A DNA stretch of 44,534 nt, taken from positions 1 to 44,534 of the forward strand of contig REDV01000079.1 of NCBI GenBank assembly GCA_007695365.1, in the 5' to 3' direction. This document shows, piece by piece, positions 7,937 to 17,235 of this stretch; the first letter of the stretch is position 1, and each line of letters starts with the position of its first letter. A program made the translations under genes and the position numbers. The stretch comes from Cryomorphaceae bacterium. GTDB taxonomy: Bacteria > Bacteroidota > Bacteroidia > Flavobacteriales_D > SKUL01. Below the pieces are notes generated by a model. The model saw only the letters and a list, made by a program, of their open reading frames with translations, made no database searches and was not told where the DNA came from.

Positions 7937-10591
7937 TTAAATTTTGCGCACAGTGGTGACCACAGCGTTACCCATGGCCGGGATGACCTGCTCGTATTTT
8001 TCCGCCAGTCCGGCCTCCGGGTTGATCCAGTAGGTTGTTACGTCGGCCTCGTTGTCTACAGCTGTCACCGTAACCTTCCAGCAAGAAGCTCCATTTACCT
8101 CTTCGCGATCATGTACTTTCAGGTTTACCTGCTTTGACTTGAGGGTCATCATGTCGGGCATTGAGAACGTGAGTGCGTACCCTGCGTCGAGCGGCAGTCC
8201 GGCCAGAACTTTATCCATTCCCGCGCCATCGCTCACAAAGGCACCTGAGTATACAATTTCCATGTCTTGCCCCATGGCTTTAACAGCCACTATTCCGGGG
8301 TTAAAGATCATTACGATAGTTTGACCGGCCTGGTTAATGACGCGCTCTCCAGGGCTCATATCCGCGTGGTAAGACATCACATCTTTGCTCTCTCCCATCG
8401 GGCCGCGCGAAACATCGGTCACCACCCACTGGTCGGCATTTTTAGCCACCTCCCGGGTCATGGTCATGTCAAGCTGTTGACCCTGAACCGACATTTTCAC
8501 GTCGTATTCAAACGAGCCCTCCTTGAAAACCCTTTTAAGCTCGGGAAGCGCATCGGCAGAGCTTACCTCTGCTTTTGGCTCATAGGTTACTGTGGAAATG
8601 TCAACGCGAAGTTCTTCAAGCCTTTTGGCTACATCCTCTGGCATATCTTCCTGGTATCGCCCTCCGAGAATACCGGCCAGAAACTTCTCTATTTCGGCAA
8701 ACATCGCCATGTTATTCACAGGCTTAGCAAAGCCGTGGCCCTCATCATCGGCCAGCAGGTAGCTCACCTGTTTGCCGCGGTCGCGCATGGCAATGGCAAT
8801 CTGATCGGCCTCGGCTTTTTTCACACGCGGGTCATTGGCTCCCTGTATAATCAGCAATGGCTTCACAATTTTGTCGGCGCTAAAAAGAGGGCTCGCCTCG
8901 CGAATGCGCTTTTCCCCTTCTGGGGTGTTGGGGTCACCTACCATTCCGTGGAGGTAAGCGCGGGCAGATTCCCAATAAGGAGGAACGCTCTCGAGCAGGG
9001 TGAAGATATTGCTGGGGCCTACGATGTCCACCCCGCAAGCGTAGAGGTCGGGTGTGAAGGCCAGTCCGGCGAGGGTAGCGTAACCGCCGTAACTACCACC
9101 CATAATGGCGATGCGCGATGGGTCGGCAATTCCCTCATCAATAAGGTGTTTAGCGCCCCAGGTAATGTCGTCTTGCATCAGCAAGCCCCACTGCATGTCT
9201 CCTGCGTTCATAAATGCCTTTCCATAACCTCCGCTAGCCCGGAAATTGGGCTGCATTACGGCGTAGCCACGGTTGGCAAGAAACTGCACAATTGAGCTGT
9301 ATCCCCAGTAATCGCGGGGGCCTTTTGGGCCTCCGTGCACAAGAATAACCACCGGTAGGTTTTTGGCCTCAACTCCTTGCGGTATGGTCAGATAACCCGG
9401 AATTTCGAGTCCGTCGCTGCTTTTGTAGCGGATGGGCTTCATGGGTGCCAAATGCTCTTCTACCTTCTTTAGTTCAGGACGCGGGGTGTACTGGTGAATC
9501 AGCTCGCGGGTCGCTGTGTCGAAAAACCACGACTCAGAAGCGTACCTGTCTCCCGAAACGGACACCAGAAACTTTGAGTAATCGCGGGTGGAGCTTTGAA
9601 AGCCCACTTCTCGCCCCGGAAATTTGGACTTCAGAAACTCGTAGTTTTCTTTCCATGTATCATCTTTCCAGTAGGTACGGCGCTTATCGTCCACATAGCT
9701 GGTAGATACCATTTTGCGCGTATTGCGATCCATACGCATGCCGCCAAAATCCACGCGGCCTTCGGGGTCGCTTTCCAGAAGTTTTTTGTCACCGGTTTCG
9801 GGGTCCATCAAAAAGAGTGTGCTCAAATCAAGCTCGCCCTTATTGGTAACGAGGTACATTTTGGTGTTGTCCTCGTTCCAGCCATATACGCCGGCGCTCT
9901 CTGTTACCAGGGTTTCGTACACCGGCACCAGCTCATCACCTTTTTTATAGAGAATCTGGGTGGTTCCGGCCTCGTCTGTGCGGTAAAGCAACCGAAGGTT
10001 GTCGTCCCAGTCGAAACCATAGCTAGTGATGCGATCGTTGTTTTCGTAGATCAGTTCCAGTTCGCCGGTTGAGATTTTCAGCGAGTAAAGGTCGTGCCAG
10101 GCTTTATCCCGGTCGTTCAATCCAATCAGGAACAAGTCGGGGTTCTTGTCGCTCGCCTGATAAATCTGTGCTGTAACGTCTTCGCGTGGCGTGAGGTTTC
10201 TTGCCTCCGGCACTTTTCCCTCTTCGGCTTTTGCCATCGGGTCAACGGCAAAAATGTTCATGTTTTCGTCGCCGTCTTTATCCTTAACAAAAAGAATGTA
10301 CTTACCATCAATGCTCCATGAATAGCCGTACATGGGGCGCTTGCTATCGGTAATGGCTCGGGCGGCGTCAAAGGGCTCGTCAAATTTTTTGACCCAGATG
10401 TTCATAATGCCATCGTATTCTTTCAGAAAGGAAATCCATTTTCCGTCGGGGCTGAGTTGGCCTCCTGATATTTCAGGGTTTCCGAAAAACAGTTCGCGAT
10501 CCAGTAGTGGTGTTTCCTGGGCTGATACCAGCCCGGTAAATGCTGCTAAAAGCATAATAATGGGTGTTTTGAAAAATTTAATTCTTTTCAT
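7937..10591 (-). CDS. S9 family prolyl-oligopeptidase-like peptidase with an extra C-terminal domain
   Basis: The 884-residue protein has a signal peptide (1-24, ending VSAQ), a WD40-like beta-propeller (about 35-380, with repeats such as [13 protein letters not shown] and [13 protein letters not shown]) and an alpha/beta-hydrolase domain (about 400-655). The catalytic triad is visible as Ser500 (GGSYGGYA), Asp587 (GANDPRV) and His619 (DDEGHGF). Such enzymes cleave short peptides, often dipeptides from N-termini, and here should act in the periplasm. Residues 694-884 form a beta-rich extension ([11 protein letters not shown] to TTVRKI) not found in ordinary S9 enzymes. It resembles lipocalin-like DUF3108-type domains, an assignment I hold only tentatively. 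A minus-strand TAACTTG at 10641-10647 is a weak -7 candidate. Confidence 0.9.
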   Translation of the reverse strand: MKRIKFFKTPIIMLLAAFTGLVSAQETPLLDRELFFGNPEISGGQLSPDGKWISFLKEYDGIMNIWVKKFDEPFDAARAITDSKRPMYGYSWSIDGKYILFVKDKDGDENMNIFAVDPMAKAEEGKVPEARNLTPREDVTAQIYQASDKNPDLFLIGLNDRDKAWHDLYSLKISTGELELIYENNDRITSYGFDWDDNLRLLYRTDEAGTTQILYKKGDELVPVYETLVTESAGVYGWNEDNTKMYLVTNKGELDLSTLFLMDPETGDKKLLESDPEGRVDFGGMRMDRNTRKMVSTSYVDDKRRTYWKDDTWKENYEFLKSKFPGREVGFQSSTRDYSKFLVSVSGDRYASESWFFDTATRELIHQYTPRPELKKVEEHLAPMKPIRYKSSDGLEIPGYLTIPQGVEAKNLPVVILVHGGPKGPRDYWGYSSIVQFLANRGYAVMQPNFRASGGYGKAFMNAGDMQWGLLMQDDITWGAKHLIDEGIADPSRIAIMGGSYGGYATLAGLAFTPDLYACGVDIVGPSNIFTLLESVPPYWESARAYLHGMVGDPNTPEGEKRIREASPLFSADKIVKPLLIIQGANDPRVKKAEADQIAIAMRDRGKQVSYLLADDEGHGFAKPVNNMAMFAEIEKFLAGILGGRYQEDMPEDVAKRLEELRVDISTVTYEPKAEVSSADALPELKRVFKEGSFEYDVKMSVQGQQLDMTMTREVAKNADQWVVTDVSRGPMGESKDVMSYHADMSPGERVINQAGQTIVMIFNPGIVAVKAMGQDMEIVYSGAFVSDGAGMDKVLAGLPLDAGYALTFSMPDMMTLKSKQVNLKVHDREEVNGASCWKVTVTAVDNEADVTTYWINPEAGLAEKYEQVIPAMGNAVVTTVRKI

Positions 10592-10767
10592 TGTGATGTA
10601 TTTGATTTCCGATTGTTGGATTGAATGCTGAATGAGCCCGCAAGTTACGCAGCTTCACCTGAAGTGCCCCAGTATATTTTATTGGAGCGGCACATTACGA
10701 GGATAATTGGGATGATCGGGATTTTGATAGGAATTTAACTACATTCATGCCAATCAACCCAGTAGCC

Positions 10768-12579
10768 ATGAGACTCTATCTTGTTCTGATATTTACCTTC
10801 TCATTCAGTGTTCTTTATGCACAGAAAACAGATTCTGGTTATACCTTGGTTTTTGACCGGGAAAGTACTGTTGACTCGCGAAAAGAAGCGGCATACGCAA
10901 TGGGATTAACGGATTTCGCAGACCTACACCCTTACTCAATGCTTGCGGTTCGGGGCGACGAGATGCCTTCCTCTGACTTGTTGGTAGTTTTTGGTGTCAA
11001 GAGCATTGGCGGCTTTTACATGAAAGGTGAAAACACATTTGGGGCAGAGACAGGCGAGTTGTTTGCCGTGCTCAATCAAGGCGTTGATGCCGGGCGTGCT
11101 CGAGCGCTTTGTGACCGCCTCAACCTGAAAGCACCTGTTTCCAATGCTTTTCTGCCTCATATTCTGAAAATTGAAACCGGGTTGTATGTAAATCACAACG
11201 AGGTAGCTCAGGAGCTGGAGCGCAGCGGCTTGTTCAAGCTGGTGGTTCCGCGGGTCATTTTTTCGGTATCTGACTGCTCCGTGAACGACCCACACTTTCA
11301 CCGCCAGTGGTCCTTAAAAAACAATGGTACCGCCCTCCAGGGAAACGGAACACCTGGGGCTGATATTGACGTAGAACTCGCCTGGGAAATCACGACTGGT
11401 AACGCTGATATTGCTATTGCTATTCTCGACAGCGGTGTGGATACACTTCACCCCGACTTAAGCAATAAGCTTTTACCGGGATACGACGCGATGGATGGAG
11501 AAACCCAGGGGTACCCGGTACCGTCATTTGCCAGCGATGGCCATGGAACAGCTTGTGCCGGAATCGCAGCCGCCGAAACCGACAATGGTGAAGGTGTTGC
11601 CGGCGTGTGCCCTGAATGCATGTTGATTCCCGTACGTGTGTTTACCTATGTTGAATTATTTGGACAGGTCATTCCGTTTTCAGACGCTGAGTCTTTTGTG
11701 AATGGCATCAGCTGGCAGTGGCAAGTGGCCAACGCTGATGTTTCGAGTAACTCGTGGGGCTTAACAGATGACATGCTGGCGCTCTTTCCGGGGCAGGATT
11801 TGCTGGTAAACGAAGCCATCGACGCTGCGTTGAATCAAGGTCGCGACGGGCTGGGTCTTATCATGGTATTTAGCAGTGGTAATACCGGTGATACCGATGT
11901 TGAACCGATATGGCCGTCTCGCTTGCCCGGCACTTTTGCAGTGAATGCTACAAGTATGTGTGATGAACGAAAGTCGCAGACCTCTTGCGACGGCGAAAAC
12001 TGGGAGGGCAACACCGGCCCCGGGCTGGATGTATCGGCTCCGGGAGTGCGTATTTCCACCACCGATATGGTAGGCGCTGACGGGTACCACAGCAGCAACT
12101 ACTATCATTTCTTTAATGGAACCTCTGCCGCGTGCCCCATTGTAGCCGGTGTGGCCGGGCTTGCGCTCTCACTGGACCCAGGCCTGAGCCGCCAGTCATT
12201 GGAGTCGGCATTGCGTCGTGGTTGCGAAAAAATAGGCGGGTACAATTACGACACCAATACTCCTGACGGCACCTGGAGCGCAGAAACAGGCCATGGGCGG
12301 ATCAATGCGCACATGGTGCTGCTTGAAGTTCCTGCCCTCAATGTGCAGGAGGCATACCACACTGGGGTTATTCACTTGAATCGTGGGGCGGAGCATGAAC
12401 TCATTGTAGAGAGCGGATTGGCTTCCTGGTGGGTGTTTGACTCGATGGGGCGGCTGGTTATGACGCAAGGGGAGAGCAACAACCTTATTTTACGCAGGGG
12501 TGATTTTGCGTCAGGCTTGTACATGGCAACCTGGCAGAGCGGAAACCAAAACGGTGTGGTGAAGGTCTTGATTCCCTGA
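10768..12579 (+). CDS. S8 subtilisin-like peptidase with T9SS C-terminal sorting domain
   Basis: The ATG at 10768 gives a compact signal peptide (MRLYLVLIFTFSFSVLYA); an ATG at 10747 adds seven residues. The 603-residue protein has an N-terminal propeptide-like region (about 20-175) and a subtilase domain (about 180-500). The triad is complete: Asp221 (AILDSGVD), His259 (DGHGTACAG) and Ser453 (NGTSAACP). The last 80 or so residues look like a type A sorting domain, with WWVFDSMGRLVMTQ, FASGLYMATW and a final VVKVLIP. The enzyme should cross the inner membrane by Sec and the outer membrane by the type IX system, ending on the cell surface or outside. It starts 176 bases from the divergent S9 peptidase gene. 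Substrates are unknown. Confidence 0.92.
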   Translation: MRLYLVLIFTFSFSVLYAQKTDSGYTLVFDRESTVDSRKEAAYAMGLTDFADLHPYSMLAVRGDEMPSSDLLVVFGVKSIGGFYMKGENTFGAETGELFAVLNQGVDAGRARALCDRLNLKAPVSNAFLPHILKIETGLYVNHNEVAQELERSGLFKLVVPRVIFSVSDCSVNDPHFHRQWSLKNNGTALQGNGTPGADIDVELAWEITTGNADIAIAILDSGVDTLHPDLSNKLLPGYDAMDGETQGYPVPSFASDGHGTACAGIAAAETDNGEGVAGVCPECMLIPVRVFTYVELFGQVIPFSDAESFVNGISWQWQVANADVSSNSWGLTDDMLALFPGQDLLVNEAIDAALNQGRDGLGLIMVFSSGNTGDTDVEPIWPSRLPGTFAVNATSMCDERKSQTSCDGENWEGNTGPGLDVSAPGVRISTTDMVGADGYHSSNYYHFFNGTSAACPIVAGVAGLALSLDPGLSRQSLESALRRGCEKIGGYNYDTNTPDGTWSAETGHGRINAHMVLLEVPALNVQEAYHTGVIHLNRGAEHELIVESGLASWWVFDSMGRLVMTQGESNNLILRRGDFASGLYMATWQSGNQNGVVKVLIP

Positions 12580-12588
12580 CATAGGTAC

Positions 12589-12623
12589 AAAAAAAGCCCC
12601 GCGAGGCTGAGAACCTGCGGGGC
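12589..12623. terminator. GC-rich stem-loop after the subtilase gene
   Basis: GCCCCGC (12596-12602) pairs with GCGGGGC (12617-12623), with a GAGG/CCT extension inside. Seven A residues precede it on the plus strand and no T run follows. As an intrinsic terminator it therefore fits the minus strand best, while its position 10 bases past the subtilase stop suggests it also ends that transcript. Direction is uncertain. Confidence 0.5.
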
Positions 12624-12667
12624 TGAAACTGTTGCTGAGGGCTTGTAGATGTGATAAATGAACCAAC

Positions 12668-12706
12668 CTATTTAACCAAATCTATTAACCAAACTATTAA
12701 CCAAAT
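12668..12706. repeat. Three short tandem copies of CTATT(T)AACCAAA(T)
   Basis: The units are CTATTTAACCAAAT (12668-12681), CTATTAACCAAA (12682-12693) and CTATTAACCAAAT (12694-12706). They differ only by one or two T residues. They lie between the subtilase stem-loop and the universal stress gene. The regular 12-14-base period could place protein-binding sites near one helical turn apart; no function is known. Confidence 0.6.
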
Positions 12707-12953
12707 GCGCCCTCGTGGAATGCAACAGCCGTTATGAAAAGAACGTTTGCTTTCTAACGTCAAACTCCCTGCCATTGTTATCCAACTACCGGAAGCAACG
12801 TTGTATTTAACACTTTTTGCGGCCAAGCCGCCACTTTCCGTTGAAAGTTCAGTAGTAAAACGAACGTAACCTGCTGAAATTGCCTGAGAAACTGTAAAAT
12901 TATGTTAAGCCTGAAATGTGATTAAATGGGTAAGGGCCCGTTTTGGAAGGGAC
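12707..12953. other. Intergenic stretch without recognisable gene
   Basis: Between the short tandem repeats and the universal stress promoter I see no open frame with coding character, no tRNA and no strong hairpin. It is probably untranslated spacer. Confidence 0.5.
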
Positions 12954-12983
12954 TTTGGTTGGGGTTAAAAAAATGTATATTTG
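12954..12983 (+). promoter_or_regulatory. Bacteroidota promoter of the universal stress protein gene
   Basis: TTTG (12954-12957) and TATATTTG (12976-12983) are separated by 18 bases. This is a full match to the -33/-7 consensus TTTG-N17..19-TAnnTTTG. Transcription would start near 12990, about 20 bases before the ATG at 13009, which also supports that start over the longer open frame. Confidence 0.75.
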
Positions 12984-13008
12984 GCGGGTAAACCTTTCCA
13001 TCACGACC

Positions 13009-13848
13009 ATGAGTAAAACAATCATCGTTCCTACTGACTTTACACCCATCGCAGAAAATGCGCTGGAGCACGCCATCGCTGTTGCCAAAACCATTGGCGG
13101 AGAAATTGCGCTTCTTCACATCGTTCCTAAAAAATCGCATGTGGAGGAGGGCCGCACCAAGCTTAATATGTTAATTGAGCGCTTCGCTGAAATCAACCAC
13201 GTAATCAGCATCAAACCGGTTATCCGTGTGGGTACAATCTTTGAAGACATTGGAGACGTAGCTGAAGAGCTTGAAGCCGAATTGATTCTAATGGGCACAC
13301 ATGGGCTTCGCGGTATGCAGTTCATTACCGGAAGCCACGCGTTGAAAGTTATTACAAGCAGTTCAACGCCTTTTGTGGTTGTGCAAGAGAGCAAAATCAA
13401 AGAAAGCGGATACGACGACATCATTGTTCCTTTGGACTTAAGCAAGGAAACCAAACAAAAGCTCAGCATTGTGGCCCAGATGGCTAAATACTTCAAGTCC
13501 AGGGTACACCTTATGATTCCGCGCGAGAATGATGAGTTCCTGAAAAACCAGCTTGACCGCAACCTCAACTATGCCAAACAGTATTTCTCTGATGAGGGAA
13601 TTGAGTTTACCACCAAGGTAAGCGAAGAAAAAAGTGGCGACTTTGACGAAGGGATTGTGGCGTATGCCAAGGAAATCAACGCTGACCTGATTGCGATTAT
13701 GAACCTGGCAGCTAACTCACTTGTGGGCATGTTGGGCAGCGGTTATGTTCAGCGCATCCTCACCAACGATGCGCAGGTACCCGTATTGATTGTGAATCCC
13801 ATCAGCACCACGATTTCCAAAACGTTTTTCCGCGCAATGGGCGGTTAA
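13009..13848 (+). CDS. Tandem-domain universal stress protein (UspA family)
   Basis: The start at 13009 (MSKTIIVPTDFTP) follows a strong promoter. The 279-residue cytoplasmic protein contains two Usp folds (about 1-145 and 150-275). The first carries IIVPTDFTPIAENALEHA and a GTHGLRGMQFITGS nucleotide-loop motif that resembles ATP-binding Usp proteins. The second starts DDIIVPLDLSKETKQKLS and has a less canonical loop (NLAANSLVGMLGSG). Usp proteins help survival under starvation or stress by unclear means. The gene stands alone, converging with the HD-domain gene; its terminator lies inside the 3' end of that gene. Confidence 0.9.
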   Translation: MSKTIIVPTDFTPIAENALEHAIAVAKTIGGEIALLHIVPKKSHVEEGRTKLNMLIERFAEINHVISIKPVIRVGTIFEDIGDVAEELEAELILMGTHGLRGMQFITGSHALKVITSSSTPFVVVQESKIKESGYDDIIVPLDLSKETKQKLSIVAQMAKYFKSRVHLMIPRENDEFLKNQLDRNLNYAKQYFSDEGIEFTTKVSEEKSGDFDEGIVAYAKEINADLIAIMNLAANSLVGMLGSGYVQRILTNDAQVPVLIVNPISTTISKTFFRAMGG

Positions 13849-13902
13849 TTATCACGTTGAATTATACTCTACCAGGCAATCAGCCCGCTGTGGAGTGTTG
13901 TT

Positions 13903-14487
13903 TCAATAAGCACTGAGGCGGCTCTTTATCTCCTGGAGATGAGCCGCCTTTTTAACTTGCCTCAATCTGATGGCAGACGGCGTAAAGTAGCGGTGAAGGT
14001 TGAAAAACTTAACTTGTATTTCGTCCCACTGTTTATCGGTTTTTATGATGCCATAGTGCATGAGCTCTACCTTAAGGCTATCAGCTATTGGGTGAAAGTC
14101 GTCTCTTCCGAGGTAGTCAAGGTCTGCGTCGCAAATTATTTCGTCCAGCTTGTTGTACGGGTGGTGTGGGACTCGAGTGGCTAAAATCATCTGGCCAATG
14201 GTGGCTACTTCCTCCGGGCTGTATCCGAATTGAGGCAACATCTCTGAGGCTATACCCGCGGCGAGCTCTTCGTTGTCCATGTATTGCTCACAAAAACCAA
14301 TGTCGTGAAAAAGGGCGGCGGTGCGCACCATGATTGTGTCGTGCTTTGAAACACCTTCAAGGTAGCAAAGTCTGTCAGCCGCGCGAACCACGTCAGCAGT
14401 GTGTTTGATATCATGGTAAATCAACACATCCTCAAGCTCGTGAGCAAGCTTGGCAAACACCCAGTTTTCTGCTTCTTTGTAGTGCAT
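13903..14487 (-). CDS. HD-domain phosphohydrolase
   Basis: The 194-residue soluble protein shows the HD metal-binding pattern: a histidine near 25-29 (YHDIKHT), the His61-Asp62 doublet in AALFHDIGF, His108-His109 (RVPHHP) and an aspartate near 120-122 (ICDADLDYLGR). Such proteins hydrolyse phosphate esters of nucleotides or signalling nucleotides; the substrate cannot be read from sequence. It begins 32 bases after the SpoIIE-type phosphatase gene on the same strand, so it is probably the fourth gene of that signalling operon. Its last codons contain the hairpin that terminates the opposing universal stress transcript. Confidence 0.85.
   Translation of the reverse strand: MHYKEAENWVFAKLAHELEDVLIYHDIKHTADVVRAADRLCYLEGVSKHDTIMVRTAALFHDIGFCEQYMDNEELAAGIASEMLPQFGYSPEEVATIGQMILATRVPHHPYNKLDEIICDADLDYLGRDDFHPIADSLKVELMHYGIIKTDKQWDEIQVKFFNLHRYFTPSAIRLRQVKKAAHLQEIKSRLSAY
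13916..13953 (+). terminator. Intrinsic terminator of the universal stress gene, inside the HD gene's 3' end
   Basis: AGGCGGCTC (13916-13924) pairs perfectly with GAGCCGCCT (13941-13949), and the plus strand continues as TTTTT (13949-13953). It terminates the rightward universal stress transcript and at the same time encodes the last residues of the leftward HD protein. Confidence 0.85.
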
Positions 14488-14519
14488 TATCGTTTAGCAA
14501 CAGGTAAAATTACGCATTC

Positions 14520-16289
14520 TTAAAAACCCACACCCACCATCAGGATATCATCTACCTGTGGGTGTCCCTCCATCCATGTATCGAGCCTTAACATGAACTC
14601 CTTTTGCTGCTCTTCCATGGGTAAGTGATGGGCAGACAGTATCATGCTTCTGAACTGCTTATACATGAACTTCCTCCCTTTTGGGCCGCCAAACTGATCT
14701 ACAAAACCATCGGAAAAGAGGTACACCTTATCTCCCGGCAACATCGGAACTGTGTGTTGCTCAAAAACCACGTTGTCGCGTTCAATACCTCCAATTGAGC
14801 ATTTGTTGGGTTTCAGTTCCTGAAGCGCACCGTTGCGCACAAGGTAGAGTTGAATATTGGCCCCTGCGTACTCGAGCGTACGTGTTCGGGTATCAAACAC
14901 GCACAGGGCCATATCCATGCTGTCGCTTACGTTGTTCTCCTCGTTGGTTTTGTGCAGGTTTTGCTGCGCTATGAGGTGAAACGACGACAGAATCCGCTGT
15001 GGAGTAAGGTTTGCTTCGTTATCCTTTACCGCCTGATTTAAACCATTGAATCCCACAAGGCTCATAAATGCTCCTGGTACACCGTGCCCCGTGCTGTCAA
15101 CCACTGCAAAAAGTTGTTTGTTCTTCAATTGCCTGAACCAATAAAAATCGCCACTGACGATATCGCGCGGTTTGTAAAACACAAAGCTGTCCGGAAACAT
15201 TGTGCTGATTTCGCGCATGGGCGGCAGGATGGTTTCCTGCAGCCGTTTGGCCGAACGGATACTGGCAGTTACATCCTGGTAGAGTTCTTCTATTTGGTGG
15301 CTTTTTTCAACCACCTCCTGGGTTCGTTCTCTTACCTGACGTTCGAGGTTCCGTTCATTGTCGCCAAGTTCGCGAGCCATTTTCAGCAAAGCTGCGCCCA
15401 GTTTGTCTTCGTTGCTCAGCGGTTGGTAGGGGTAATCAAAGTTTCCCTGCCCCACTTTCTCGGCAAATTCGGTAGTGTGTTTTACGCTATCTATAAGCGT
15501 ATTGAGTGCTTGCGCCATCTCTCCTATCTCATCGCGGGTAATTTTAACCGGCTCTTTGGGCACCACTCCCCTACCCATAGAGAGCAGTGCTGTTTTAAGC
15601 TGGCGCACGGGCCTCACAATGGATCTTCCTGTAAGAAGAGCAATAAGAATACCCCCCAGAAAAAGCCCTATTCCAAACGACCGGAGGTACACCTGTAACT
15701 GGTCGAACCCGGCGTGCATCTCAGCGCTGTCCCGATCCACGCTTTTTCGGATTTTGATAATCAGGTTATTGAGGTCAAAAAGAATTTCTTTGGCCTTTTC
15801 GTCAATTACACCGCCCTCTTCGGCCAGATCGCGTGCATAGAACACATTAAAGTCCTCGTCGTAGCTGCGCATATCCGGCAATTCCTTTTTAACAATCTCG
15901 TAGAGCTTAAGGAGTTCATCAATCGATTTGGTAATTCTGTTCTTCTTGATAACGTCATTCTCATCCCATGCAAGTGCTATTTTGTTCAGGCCTGCAATGA
16001 TCTCCGGTAAATCCTCTTCGGTAATACGCTTCAGGGTGCGTTTTTCCTCGGTGTCTTCGCGGCTTTGCACAAAGGCCCAGTTGGTAATGAGCATTCGGGT
16101 GCGAATCACTTCATAGCGCAATTTTTCCAGCTGCTGCACCGACGGAATGTACACTTCATTGATGCGGTCGTTAATTCGGCGGGAATCTGTAAGGGTTTGG
16201 TTGGTAATAAGGAACACGAGCAAAATGCAGAGAATGATTACCCCGAAGCCAGTGTATAGCTTGCCTCCTATGGTAAACCGAAATTTCAT
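14520..16289 (-). CDS. Membrane sensor with HAMP domain and SpoIIE-type (PP2C) phosphatase domain
   Basis: The 589-residue protein has a first membrane helix at about 14-30, a helical extracytoplasmic sensor region (about 31-202), a second membrane helix at 203-221, a HAMP domain (222-274, with RPVRQLK and DEIGEMAQALNTL), a coiled coil (about 305-350) and a SpoIIE/RsbU-type phosphatase domain (about 365-589). Metal-binding acidic motifs are seen at VSGDFYW (Asp381), VVDSTGHGVPGAFMS (Asp398), LFSDGFVDQ and VDDILMVGV. Such phosphatases typically dephosphorylate STAS anti-anti-sigma factors. No STAS gene is adjacent. The gene starts 22 bases after the TPR gene, inside a YfiR-TPR-SpoIIE-HD operon. 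Confidence 0.92.
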   Translation of the reverse strand: MKFRFTIGGKLYTGFGVIILCILLVFLITNQTLTDSRRINDRINEVYIPSVQQLEKLRYEVIRTRMLITNWAFVQSREDTEEKRTLKRITEEDLPEIIAGLNKIALAWDENDVIKKNRITKSIDELLKLYEIVKKELPDMRSYDEDFNVFYARDLAEEGGVIDEKAKEILFDLNNLIIKIRKSVDRDSAEMHAGFDQLQVYLRSFGIGLFLGGILIALLTGRSIVRPVRQLKTALLSMGRGVVPKEPVKITRDEIGEMAQALNTLIDSVKHTTEFAEKVGQGNFDYPYQPLSNEDKLGAALLKMARELGDNERNLERQVRERTQEVVEKSHQIEELYQDVTASIRSAKRLQETILPPMREISTMFPDSFVFYKPRDIVSGDFYWFRQLKNKQLFAVVDSTGHGVPGAFMSLVGFNGLNQAVKDNEANLTPQRILSSFHLIAQQNLHKTNEENNVSDSMDMALCVFDTRTRTLEYAGANIQLYLVRNGALQELKPNKCSIGGIERDNVVFEQHTVPMLPGDKVYLFSDGFVDQFGGPKGRKFMYKQFRSMILSAHHLPMEEQQKEFMLRLDTWMEGHPQVDDILMVGVGF

Positions 16290-16311
16290 GCCGGGGAGGC
16301 CAGGGGCTTCA

Positions 16312-17235
16312 TTATTTGTTGGTTTGTTGGGTGTCCTTGAGCATTTCGCGGTATTTGTTCGCTTCCTCGTTGTTATTCAGGCTCAGGTAGATTCCCCTCA
16401 ACGCGATGAGCGTTTCTCTGCGCTTGGGGTCAAGTTCATGTGCTTTAAGCATAAAGGGAAGCGCCTCACGGAACAACTCCACACTTTCGGCCTGAACCTT
16501 TACAATAGTTGGTATTTGAGCCTCCGCATCAATTTGCTCAATACCATAAGCGCCTTCGTTGTACAGGTTGATGGCAGTGTTGTAATTCGCCCCATAGTTT
16601 TCGGGGTCAATCTCAAGTACAACTTTGTAATTATCCAGCGCTTTAAACAGGAATTCTTTGTGCTTGTTGCGATCCTGCTCGTAGATTTTTCTATTGCTGG
16701 TTGCCAGGGCTTTAAAGTAAGTAATGTCGCGCTCTTCAAAGTTGAATGACGGTTCAATTGCGCGTTGAAGGTCTTTATAGGCTGCGTAAAGCTCTTCAGA
16801 GCGATGAATGGTTTTAGGGTCGAGTTCGCGCATTACCACCACCGCATCATTGTAAAGGGAAGAGGCAAGGTAGCGCAGCGATTTCAAGTTGTTTTCTTCG
16901 TACGCATTGCCGGCATCCAGTTCCATGGAGCGCTTGTAGGATTCAATGGCTTTTTCCCTGTGGGAGTGCCGCAAAGCATCGTTTTTAGCCTCATTGAACA
17001 GGTCTTTGTATACGAAGCCACGGATGTGCCAGCTCATGGCCTCCTCTTTACCTTCTTCTGAAACCACAGCAGCATCAATGAGCGATGCCGCACGAGCATA
17101 GTCTTTTTGCTGATAAGCCTCGTAAGCCTGTATGGTGGTAGCGGGCTGGGCCTGCACAAGGGGTGCCGTCAACAGAGCCGCACTCAACAGTGTGCTGAAG
17201 AAGATCAGGTTGTATGTGAGCTTTTTCATACGCAT
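16312..17235 (-). CDS. Exported tetratricopeptide-repeat protein
   Basis: The 307-residue protein has a signal peptide (1-30, ending VQAQ) and then a chain of TPR-like helix pairs. These include YEAYQQKDYARAASLID, WHIRGFVYKDLF, YKRSMELDAGNAYEENNL, LDNYKVVLEIDPENYGANYN and LKAHELDPKRRETLIALRGIYLSL. TPRs mediate protein contacts, so a periplasmic scaffold or ligand for the sensor encoded next is plausible. Its ATG shares one base with the stop of the YfiR-like gene (TGATG), and the phosphatase gene begins 22 bases later. This is tight coupling that suggests one functional unit. Confidence 0.85.
   Translation of the reverse strand: MRMKKLTYNLIFFSTLLSAALLTAPLVQAQPATTIQAYEAYQQKDYARAASLIDAAVVSEEGKEEAMSWHIRGFVYKDLFNEAKNDALRHSHREKAIESYKRSMELDAGNAYEENNLKSLRYLASSLYNDAVVVMRELDPKTIHRSEELYAAYKDLQRAIEPSFNFEERDITYFKALATSNRKIYEQDRNKHKEFLFKALDNYKVVLEIDPENYGANYNTAINLYNEGAYGIEQIDAEAQIPTIVKVQAESVELFREALPFMLKAHELDPKRRETLIALRGIYLSLNNNEEANKYREMLKDTQQTNK

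Noticed and set aside
8267-9295. A 342-codon open frame on the plus strand
   Set aside because: It is fully antisense to the S9 peptidase catalytic domain, has no recognisable domain and arises from codon bias of the real gene.
15084-15698. A 204-codon plus-strand frame
   Set aside because: Antisense to the SpoIIE/HAMP gene, with no domain or promoter.
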